A DNA stretch of 64,000 nucleotides from positions 120,001 through 184,000 of the forward strand of contig JACVTC010000137.1 of assembly GCA_016946835.1 (NCBI GenBank), in the 5' to 3' direction. The position numbers and the translations under genes were made by a program. This stretch comes from Neocallimastix lanati (nom. inval.). Lineage: Eukaryota; Neocallimastigomycota; Neocallimastigomycetes; Neocallimastigales; Neocallimastigaceae. The stretch's first letter is position 1. Each line of letters starts with the position of its first letter. The notes beneath the pieces are model-generated. The model was not told where the DNA came from. It ran no database searches and saw nothing but the letters and a program-made list of their open reading frames with translations. Below are positions 54,599-64,000 of this stretch, in pieces.

Positions 54599-55574
54599 AT
54601 GGATGATGAAACTTATAATATTTCATTATTATTATCAAAATTTGAGATGTATAAGGAATTTTTTAATTTCATTACATCAAAATATCCATTATTAAAGCAT
54701 CAATTTTTTAATTATTATTTTAGAAATAAATTTAATAATGAAGAATTCCATAATAATTTATGGAATAACAGAAATAATTTTTTTTCTTTTGACAATTATT
54801 TATGTGATGAATCTTGTCCTGTAAGTAATATGGACATTTCCAAAGAATATGGACTACCTGCCTCCTCTATGACCTCGGATACTTACAATAATAATGCCAC
54901 CCAATGTCTTTGCCATTCACCTTGCTTCTCTAATGGTGAAAATTATATAATTAGTAATCCTAATATTTTTAACCCCATCGAAATAAGTAAGTCATCCTTC
55001 AATATGAATTCCACATGTAGTGATGGTAAGATAGCTCAAGCAACTGCATCGACTTCCAATACTCCTCCAAGAAAAATTCCAAAAAAGAATAGAGGAGGAA
55101 ATGTAATAGGAAAAAGACGTCCAAACCATCCTCCTGAAGTAATAAAGATATTAAAAGGATGGTTTAAAAGCAAAGAGGCCTATCCTTACCCAACTAACCA
55201 AGAAAAATTTGAATTATGTAAGTCTACTGGATTATCTTTGGTAAGTTTATAATATTAATAGTATATGTATAATTATTATTATTATTATTTTTATTTTAAA
55301 TAAATATATTTATTTTATAATTAATTATATTTTTTTTCCTTCAATATATCTTTTTTATATTCATTTATTTATTTTTCTATATTAAATAACTTCATCACTA
55401 TCATACTTAAAAAAATAATGGAATAGACTCAGGTAAATAATATATTATATTAATATTTATATTTATATATTTATAAAAAAATTGATTCTAACATTATTAT
55501 ATTAAATTTTTATTTATTTTTAGGTTAATAATTGGTTCATTAATGCCAGGAAAAGATATCTTAAATTTAAATAA
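54599..55574 (+). CDS. TALE-class homeodomain protein, copy B
   Basis: Exons 54599-55240, micro-exon 55427-55432 (ACTCAG, Thr-Gln) and 55524-55574, giving 232 residues. The first ~194 residues differ from copy A at only two positions (R/G and T/I). The remaining 38, covering helix 2 to the end of the homeodomain, differ at eight. Recognition helix is VNNWFINARKRYLKFK. It lies head to head with copy A across the inverted repeat. It has an intact reading frame and GTAAGT/GTAAAT donors. It is expected to be a nuclear DNA-binding protein; partner and targets are unknown. Confidence 0.82.
55427..55432 (+). other. 6-nt micro-exon of homeobox copy B
   Basis: GGAATAG|ACTCAG|GTAAAT. Encodes Thr-Gln, in phase 0 on both sides. 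Confidence 0.75.
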
Positions 55575-55581
55575 AATACAT

Positions 55582-55613
<32 letters not shown>

Positions 55614-56369
55614 TATATTCTATTCTAAATTTTTTTATAATAATTATTAAATGAGTCACATTTTATAAATAATATATATAGGATATATAGGATTAGTTAT
55701 TAGTATATTTTTAATATAATATAATGAAATAATATAAAACATAATGTAATATTATAAATTATAATTAAATATCATAAATCAAATTGTAATATTATAATAT
55801 AATTAAATAAATTTTAAAAAAATATTAATACTAAAATAAAATATTATAAGTGTTTTAAACCATTTTTAATTATAATAAATTTAAATTGTAATTAATTATT
55901 ATTAATATTTTTGAATTTTTTAAATATTTTTTCTTTTATTACTTAGCTTTTTTTTTTATATTGGAAAAGTGAAAAGTTAAATAATAAATTATAAAATTAA
56001 GCAAGCTTTAAGCTGTATTTAGGAAAAAAAATTAATTAGAAAATCTATTAAAATTATATGGTTTATATACTTTATTATTAATATGTAATAATATAATAAT
56101 ATTAATATCTTAATTTATAATAATAAATTAAATAAAAAAACATTAATTTCTTATAATTATTATATTCTAATATAATAATATTATTTAAAAAATAATAATA
56201 ATAAATATTATTCAAAAGGAATCTAAATTATAATTATTATTATTAATATTATTATAATTGTCATTAATATTATTATTATTATTATTATTATTATTTATTA
56301 TATATTATTATTTTATAATTATTATTAATTATTAGTTTTATAATTATTATTATCATTTATTATCATTAT
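55575..56369. other. AT-rich spacer downstream of homeobox copy B
   Basis: Inverted counterpart of 46411-47150, with ATT tracts. No gene seen. Confidence 0.5.
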
Positions 56370-56794
56370 TATTTATTATTTAGTTTTTCTTTAGTTTCAA
56401 TATTTTCTTACTAATAAATATGAAAATACCTTTTTTTTATTTCCTATCTTTTGTTATATAATATAATTGAAAATAAATAATAAATATTTATTCAAGTTTA
56501 TATATTTAATATATTTATTATAATTGTTGTTAATATACTTTTATCTTATTTTTGAAAAATTCTCCATTAAAATTATTACTTATATTGCATCTTATTTTAT
56601 ACTATATATTTACATACAAATTTACATTCATTTATAATATATTCCATATGTGATATAATCTTCCCCAATTACATAGACCAGTTATATTCATGTACTTTAT
56701 ATTATACTTTAAACCATATATCTTAATATATCTTATAAATTCATATATATAATATTATTAATCTATTAGTACATAATTAATTTATTCTCTAACA
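56370..56794 (-). mobile_element. Copia LTR, block B
   Basis: Minus-strand sequence begins TGTTAGAGAAT after a GGGA polypurine tract at 56795-56801, directly beyond an RNase H remnant. Homologous to the LTR at 45990-46410. Confidence 0.6.
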
Positions 56795-57987
56795 TTCCCT
56801 TGTATATTTAGTATTCTCAATTTTGAAGCATAAGAATTTTTTAAAACCTCTTGTCTATATTTATGGTGATGCATTCTAGTTTTATTCTTAATTCATTTAA
56901 TAAATTCTTCATCTCCATACATTTCAGTGTACATTCATTTAAATGATAATATTCACTTTGTGCCATAGATATAGCCACACAATCTTGAAGTTTTGAACAC
57001 TAGGTTACAGGAGCGGACCCCATGAAAATAACAAAACCAGTAGTATATATTCTAGTTACATTATCGTCATCTAGATCAGTATCAACATATGCTCTTATAT
57101 TGATATTCTTATTAAATTTTATTCTGTAATATTTATTATCTTCCAAATACCTTAATATTTTGATTACATTTATTCAATCTTCATATTTTGGATTTTTATT
57201 TTTTTTGAAATCTTACTTGTAGCATACATTATATCCAGTCTAATATCCATAAATAGATACAAGAGACAACCAACAGCTTGTACATATAATGTCTTCTCTA
57301 ACCTTTTCTTTCTTAATTCTCTGTCTTCTGTATATTTCATATTAGAGACTTCATTTTATTTTTTGATATCAAATCTTCTTAAGATATAATTTAAATATTG
57401 TAAATGGTGCATTATGTATAACCATCTTCACATTTAATAAATTTTATTACAATTATGAAATCTACCTTACCTAAATCACTAAAATAAAATTAATCTTTTA
57501 TTTCATCCTTTATTTTGCTTATTTTTTACCTTTGAATTCTATTAATAGATCGTCTACATATATTGCAATCATACAAATCATATTTTTATACTTTATATTA
57601 TTTATCTATTAGTAAAGGTATATCGGCATTTTCACTTCCTTCATAGATTTCCTTTAATTTAACCTTTATATCAAAAGCATTTTGAAGATTTTTGATGTGA
57701 TTCAATTCATCTTTAGGTACATCGAAACTAATAATTATTTTGGCAAAGACATTATAACATTTAGCTGTCTTCAATTATTCAGAATGATCACTATAAGTAT
57801 CGGCATCACCAATTCCTGCAGCATTAACTTAATTTTCTAAAGATGTGATTAAATCTTTATCACTATTAATACTTTTTTAATTAAGAAAGATCATTCATCA
57901 AAGTTGGTTTTGTTAAGACAGAATTCTTGTTTCAATTGAAATTTAATAGACATTTTTTTTTTTTTTTACAACTGAGACTCTTAATCT
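56795..57987 (-). mobile_element. Deleted copia element: PBS, gag, RT and RNase H
   Basis: Reading the minus strand: a PBS-like site (57973-57987), an ATG at about 57950 starting MSIKFQLKQEF, then Gag-like DAYSDHSE...LKTAKCYNVFAKIIISFDVPKDELNHIKNL...KLKEIYEG. RT follows with MIAIYVDDLLIEF (YVDD at 57549-57560), FSDLGKVDFI and KNPKYED-INVIKILRYLEDNKYY. RNase H pieces VDTDLDDDNVTRIYTTGFVIFMGSAPV end at the polypurine tract. Protease and integrase are deleted and many stops are present. It is inactive. Confidence 0.7.
57973..57987 (-). other. Candidate primer-binding site, tRNA-Lys(CUU) anticodon arm
   Basis: The + strand reads TGAGACTCTTAATCT, the same 15-mer as in array units 3 and 4, here in front of a clearly different gag. 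Confidence 0.5.
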
Positions 57988-58234
57988 AAGAGCAAATAAA
58001 TGTTTTATTATTAATTAAAATATTTAATGAGTATTTTTTATTTAGAAATAATCAATATTAACTTCATATAATCTATCAATTTATTTATTATATATTTATT
58101 TATTATCAATTATTTATTCATTTATTAATACATTAATTAATATTATAATTAATGATAAATTATTAATTTATTTATATATTATTTATTTATTATAAATTTA
58201 TAATTATTTATTTATTTATTATTAATTTATTATT

Positions 58235-58266
<32 letters not shown>

Positions 58267-58273
58267 TTATTAA

Positions 58274-58305
<32 letters not shown>

Positions 58306-58480
58306 TTTATTATTAATTTATTATTATTATTATAATTATTATTTATTTATATATATACATTTATTTATTTATTTATTTATTTATTCATTTATTTATTATT
58401 CATTTATTTATTTATTATTCATTTATTGCTATTTTAATTATTACTATTGCAGTTATTATTATTAAATATTATTTCTTGTC
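57988..58480. other. AT-rich spacer, TTTA repeats
   Basis: No gene seen. TTTA and ATT low-complexity runs fill 58180-58440. Confidence 0.55.
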
Positions 58481-58798
58481 ATGAATGAAGTAGATGAATA
58501 TATCAATAAAGAAAAGGTAATAACAGTAAATAAATTAAATATTAAGGAAGGAGATATTAATAACTGTATTAAAATAAGAGGTAGTGACAATTTATATTAT
58601 GAAAAAAATCTCACTAGATATATAATAAAAATGAATTCATTATTAAAACATCTGATATACCATAATCTATCAGATGTATTGAAAAATAAATTTGATTTTC
58701 AAAAATTAAATATCTATCAGATCTGGAATATATTTAAAAGTAGTAATACCAGATCTAAATTGTCAATTAAAATTATAATAAAATATACGAAAAAATAA
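58481..58798 (+). pseudogene. Copia gag N-terminal remnant, block C
   Basis: A 105-residue frame paralogous to 52770-53097: IRGSDNLYYEKNLTRYIIKM, LLKHLIYHNLSD, NKFDFQKL, YQIWNIFKSSNTRS. After 58798 the frame breaks. Decayed Asn-rich pieces continue to about 59240. Confidence 0.55.
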
Positions 58799-58799
58799 A

Positions 58800-59330
58800 T
58801 AATTCAAATAATAATGAATCTCAGAAGGTAAGTAATCAAATTGAATTAAATAAAGAATTAAATGAAATTTTAAATAAGAATAATTTATATTCAAATGATT
58901 AAATAAATTTAAATTGTCAATTAAAATTAGGAAAATAATTCAAATGATATTACTATAAGTATAAATAGTAAAATAATTCACAATAAACATTTGAACATAA
59001 ATAAAGAATTAAATGTAAACAATTCAATTAGCAATGATAATAATTATATAAATGGTATTTCAATTCTAAATAATAAATCTCAATAAGTAAAAAACAAATG
59101 TTGACAATAAATCAAATATAAATTATTCAATAAAAATAAATAATAGTAAGAATGTTATTATACCAGAACAAAAGAAAAATAATAATGCAAATGACAAAGC
59201 TATTCCTGAAAATAAAAAAGAGGAAAAGAAAATATAATGATTTTGAAAGAGAACATGAACTATAAAAAATTAAAATCCTTAAATATAAAAGATATTTTCA
59301 AAAATAATTATTAACTACTATCGGTGAAAG
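58800..59330 (+). other. Decayed copia linker sequence
   Basis: Higher-complexity but frame-broken sequence with short Asn-rich pieces, for example NVIIPEQKKNNNANDKAIPE. Probably the gag-pol linker of the block C element. Confidence 0.4.
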
Positions 59331-59334
59331 AAGA

Positions 59335-59640
59335 ACTATGTGAATTATGTAAAATTAAAAAAAGACTTATATGTTCTTAAGCAATCGGATCGTTTATGGA
59401 ATGATACATTAAATGACAAATTAATCGAAATTGGTTTTAAAAAATTAGAAAAGTGAATCATGTGTTTATATAAAAAATGCGTTAAGAAAGAAAAAAATTA
59501 ATGTTACAAGATATCAACAACTAATCGAGCGTCTTTTATATCAAGCTGTATACACCAGACCAGATATTCAATTCCTAGTGAATAAAACTTCCAGAAAAGC
59601 CAGGAATAGTGTTAAAATTAAAGTTTATTATGATAAATAT
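59335..59640 (+). pseudogene. Copia reverse transcriptase remnant, block C
   Basis: Same piece as 49470-49177 in direct orientation: KLKKDLYVLKQSDRLWND, LNDKLIEIGFKKLEK, then after frameshifts RLLYQAVYTRPDIQFLVNKTSRKA. It carries the same internal deletion of the YVDD segment, so blocks A and C descend from one damaged copy. Confidence 0.7.
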
Positions 59641-60636
59641 ATATAGTTTAATAATTTATTATAATTTAAATACATGATTTTAAATGAAACATATACATAA
59701 ATTTCGTATCATATTATTATAATATAATGTATAATGTAGTACATGTATTATTATAATTATTAAATAATAATTAAAATAATAAATTAATAAAAAGTAACTT
59801 CGTAAATAAAAAAAAAAATATTAAAGTAAATTTTAAAATCTACAATAGTAATAATAAATAAATAAATAAATATATAAATAAATAAATAACTATATTTTTA
59901 AACTTTTCACTTAAAATTTTTTAGAAAAAGAAAAAAAAATTAATTTGTACTTTTTATGGTAATCTAAAATTATTTCATATTAAATTATATTTAAATAATT
60001 TAATATATAGTTTTCCCCAATAAAACTTAAATAACTTTGATTTATTTTTTTTTTTTTTTTTTTTTTTTTTAATTATTAATTTTATATTAAATTATTCAAT
60101 TAATATATGTTTATTTATTTTTATTGTAATGATTATTTAATTTTATTTAAAATATATTTAAGTTATATAGTATAATAAATTATATTTAATATTTTATTAT
60201 AATGCACTGTTTAGAAAGTGTACATGCATTATAATTAAGCAAAACAATATGGAATATAAACTATTAATAAATATTTGTATATAATTATTTTTTTTTTAAT
60301 TTATTTTGACTTCAAATACATACATTATTTACATTATGATAACATATCATCATTGGTAATTTATATATATCTATACATTGCCAATGATGTTATTTTTATG
60401 ATTATAAATATTTTATTTTTATTTACATTTATATAATGAAATATAAAAAGAAATATATTTATATATTTATTAATATTATTTTATTGGAATTAAACCTTTA
60501 AAAATAATATAAATTAATAAATTTTACCACTGATTTTTTTTTTTTTTATTTATTTATTTTTCATCAGAAACAAATTTTAATTACTTCTTATAAAATCAAA
60601 ATAATATATAATAATAGATTAATTAATTACAATAAA
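59641..60636. other. Upstream region of homeobox copy C
   Basis: AT-rich. Homologous to the upstream regions of copies A and B. The stem-forming stretch at 60346-60392 has perfect ATCATTGG / CCAATGAT arms here. Confidence 0.5.
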
Positions 60637-61658
60637 ATGGATAATGAAACTTATAATATTTCATCTTTATTATCAAAATTTGAAATTTATAAGGAATTTT
60701 TCGATTTCATTACATCAAAATATCCATTATTAAAATATCAATTTTTTAATTATTATTATAGAAATAAATTTAATAATGAAGAATTCCATAATAATTTATG
60801 GAATAACAGAAATAATTCTTTTTCTTTTAACAATTATTTATGTGGTGAATCTGGTCCTGTAAGTAATATGGACGTTTCCAAAGAATATAGACTACCTGCC
60901 CCCTCTATGACTTCAGATACTTACGGATATGACCCTCTATTATTTAGTAACAATAATAATGCCACTCAATATCTTTGCCATTCACCTTGTTTATCTAATG
61001 TTAAACACGAATCTGGATTTATTAGTGGAAATGATATAATTAGTAATCCTAATATTTTTAACCCCACCGAAATAAATAAGTCATCCTTCAATATGAATTC
61101 CACATGTAGTGATGGTATGAAAGCCCAAGCAACTGCATCGACTCCCAATACTCCTCCAAGAAAAATTCAAAAAAAGAATAGAGGAGGAAATGTAATAGGA
61201 AAAAGACGTCCAAACCATCCTCCTGAAGTAATAAAAATATTAAAAGGATGGTTTAAAAGCAAAGAGGCCTACCCTTACCCAACCAGCCAAGAAAAATATA
61301 AATTATGCCAGTCTACTGGATTAACATTGGTAAATATCAATAATATATATATAATTATTATGATTATTAATATTATTTTGAATAAATATATTTTATAATT
61401 AATTATAATTTTTTTCTCTTTTAATATATTTTTTTTTACTTATTTATTTATTTTTCTATATTAAATAACACCATTTCTACTATACTTAAAAAAAAATAAT
61501 GGAATAGGCTCAGGTAAATTATATATTGAATTAATATTTATATTTATATATATATATAAAAAAAATTGATTCTAACATTATTATATTAAATTTTTATTTA
61601 TTTTTAGGTTAATAATTGGTTCATTAATGCCAGGAAAAGATATCTTAAATTTAAATAA
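60637..61658 (+). CDS. TALE-class homeodomain protein, copy C
   Basis: Exons 60637-61329, micro-exon 61508-61513 (GCTCAG, Ala-Gln) and 61608-61658, giving 249 residues. The homeodomain covers about 189-249 with the AYPYPT loop, helix 2 SQEKYKLCQSTGLTL and recognition helix VNNWFINARKRYLKFK. It is longer than copies A and B through two in-frame stretches (YGYDPLLFSNN and VKHESGFISGND) that A and B lack, so C may be closer to the ancestral form. Without splicing, the frame would run into intron 1 (VNINNIYI...) and lose the recognition helix. It has an intact frame and GT-AG junctions. Confidence 0.83.
61508..61513 (+). other. 6-nt micro-exon of homeobox copy C
   Basis: GGAATAG|GCTCAG|GTAAAT. 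Encodes Ala-Gln. Confidence 0.75.
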
Positions 61659-62359
61659 AACACAAAAAAAAAATATATATATATATACATGTATATATTC
61701 TATTCTAAATTTTTTATAATAATTATTAAATGAATCACATTTTTTAAATAGTATATAGCATATATAGGATTAGTTATTAGTATTTTTTTAATATAATATA
61801 ATGAAATAATATAAAATATCATGTAATATTATAAATTATAATTAAATATCATAAATCAAAATGTAATATTATAGTATAAATTTTAATAAAATATTAATAT
61901 TAAAATAAATATATTATAAACCATTTTTTTATTATAAAAAATTTAAAGTGTAATTAATTATTAATAAAATTTACTTTTTAAATTTAAGAATTTTAAAAAA
62001 AAATTTTTTTATTACTTTGCTTTTTTTTTTATATTGGAAAAGTGAAAAGTTAAATTATAAATTATAAAATTATACTTTAAACTATCATTTTGGAAAAAAA
62101 ATTAATTAGTTGGAAAATCTATTAATTATTAATAGTATATGGTTTATATATTTTATTATTAATATGTAATAAATTTATAATTATCAACATATCTCAATTT
62201 ATCATAATAATTTAATTAAAAAATATTAATTTCTTATAATTATTATATTCTTATTTAAAAAAATAATAAATAATATTAAAAAGGAATATAAATTATAATT
62301 ATTATTAATTATTATAATTAACATTATTATCATCTTTATTATTATTAATATTTATTATT
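61659..62359. other. AT-rich spacer downstream of homeobox copy C
   Basis: Homologous to the regions downstream of copies A and B, but more diverged and shortened. No gene seen. Confidence 0.5.
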
Positions 62360-62785
62360 TAGTTTTTCTTTAGTTTTATTATTAATAAATATGAAAATAA
62401 CTTTTTTTTTATTTACTAGTTTTTGTTATATAATATAATTGAAAATAAATAATAAATATTTATTCAAGTTTGTTTATAATTTAATATATTAAATATTATT
62501 GTTATCAATATACTTTTATCTTATTTTGAAGAAATTTTCAATTGAAATTATTATTTATATATTACATATTATTTTATACTATATATTTACATACAAATTT
62601 ACATATATTTATAACATATTAAATGTGTGATATAATCTGCCACTATTACATAGAATAGTTCACATATTTATGTTATATTCATGTACTTTATATTACACTT
62701 TAAATTATATATTATATATATACTTATTTATATATATTATTAATATATTTATGTAATATTAAGCTTATTTTCTATCAATACTCCA
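62360..62785 (-). mobile_element. Copia LTR, block C (diverged)
   Basis: Minus-strand sequence homologous to the other two LTRs. The TGTTAG terminus is degraded. Boundaries are approximate. Confidence 0.5.
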
Positions 62786-62789
62786 TAAG

Positions 62790-63330
62790 TTTAATATATT
62801 CTCAATTTTGAATGATAAGAAATTTTTAGAACCTCCTGTCAAACAACCGTTAAGATATTTTGTAAATCCATCAGCAAAATTATATTGTGAATTGGTATAC
62901 CTCAAATCATTATTACTTCCTTTTTTTAACTCTATTATTTTATGATACCTACGATCAATATGTCTAGACTTAGGGTTTATAGTTTCATTTTTACTCGTTG
63001 TAAATGGCAGCTTTATTTATCTATATTTATATGCATTCTAGTTTTATTCTTAATTCATTTAATAAATTCTTCATCTCCATACATTTAAGCGTACATTCAT
63101 CATTTAAATGATAGTATTCACTTTCTGCCATAGATATAGCCACACATTCTTGAAGTTTTAAATATAAGGTACCGGAGCGAACCCCATGAAAATGACAAAA
63201 CCAATATTAGATCTTCTAGTTACCTCATTGTCATCTAGAACAGCATTAACCTATACTCTTATATTGATATTCTTATTAAATTTTATTCCATAATATTTAT
63301 TACCTTTCAAATACCTAAATATTCTGATTA
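62790..63330 (-). pseudogene. Copia RNase H remnant, block C
   Basis: Minus-strand pieces include INIRV, AVLDDNEVTRRSNIGFVIFMGFAPV (the RNase H 'D...D....RRS.SGF' region) and, nearer the LTR, a KYFNG / FLSFKIENI tail. Stops and frameshifts throughout. The homology ends around 63,330 at a purine-rich AAAG run. Confidence 0.65.
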
Positions 63331-64000
63331 CATTTTACAAAGAAAAAAAAGAAAGAAAGAAAAAAGAAAAAAGAAAAGAATTCTTGTAATTAAGGTTTTC
63401 TTTCTATTTTTTTTAAAAAAGAAATAAATAATTATAAATATTAAAATATATAATGATTTAACATTTTTTTCAATTAATTATATATATAAAATTGAAAAAA
63501 AAAATTATATTTAGAACAATTTAATAATTTATTTTAATAATACATTTCATATAAATAAATAATTAATCATTTATTAGATAATAGTACTTTACTATACTTT
63601 ACTCCAGCATATTATAATCATTATGTATATAACTCCATTTAATAATAATAAATTTTAATTTTATAAAGCTCCATTAAATAAATTCAGTTTGAATTTTATA
63701 CAAAAATTATTAAAATATTTTCTCACTTTTTTTTATTTTTAATTAATATTTATTAAAATTCAATTATAATTATAATTTTAATAATAAATAATGATATTAC
63801 AATTTTCAATATATGTAATAAAATTATTAATTCCATATTATATTTTCCATCAACCCATAAATATATTATAAATTACCAACTAATTAAATTATATATATAT
63901 TATTAATTTCATATTATATTTTTCCATCAACACAAAAATATATTATAAATTACCAAATAATTAAATTTTAACTTTATTATTATTATTATTACTATTATTA
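63331..64000. other. AT-rich right end with a ~70-bp direct repeat
   Basis: A purine run (63339-63380), then AT-rich sequence without a gene. A segment containing TTTTCCATCAACCCATAAATA (about 63830-63895) is repeated with small changes at about 63903-63965. Confidence 0.5.

Overview
The window is extremely AT-rich eukaryotic DNA with long poly-A/poly-T tracts, ATT and ATC microsatellites, short GT-AG introns and compact islands of coding sequence. Two family 3 pectate lyases, degenerate Ty1/copia and MULE transposons and a subtilase remnant fit an anaerobic gut fungus (Neocallimastigomycota). That placement is an inference from composition and gene content, not from a marker gene.

Left half (about 1.0-30.9 kb): a tandem array of six units of 4.8 or 5.6 kb. 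Each unit has one + strand gene with a 61-nt first exon (a signal peptide), a phase-1 intron of 106-111 bp and a second exon. The second exon encodes 24-29 copies of a 10-residue repeat, consensus KTLP[VI]xN[VA]T[TS], and then a six-cysteine C-terminal module. Nearly every repeat keeps an N-x-T glycosylation sequon. Long reading frames on the minus strand across these repeats are by-products. Most units also carry a 164-bp segment of much higher GC content. Units 3, 4 and 6 contain an extra ~0.8-kb copia gag remnant whose primer-binding site looks complementary to the anticodon arm of a tRNA-Lys(CUU).

Middle (about 31-44 kb): a broken ankyrin-repeat gene, two almost identical secreted PL3 pectate lyases on the minus strand with shared flanks, a 39-bp x 10 minisatellite, a decayed subtilisin-like protease gene, and a decayed MULE transposon whose terminal inverted repeats are still visible.

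Right half (about 45.5-63.3 kb): three copies of a TALE-class homeobox gene, one inverted, each embedded in the same arrangement of copia debris (gag, integrase, reverse transcriptase and RNase H pieces, LTRs). Copies A and B form the arms of a ~3.4-kb inverted repeat. In all three copies the homeodomain can only be completed through a 6-nt micro-exon encoding two residues. Copies A and B are almost identical except in the C-terminal half of the homeodomain.

In functional terms the window holds a family of heavily glycosylated secreted proteins, two pectin-degrading enzymes and a small family of homeodomain transcription factors, set in transposon wreckage.
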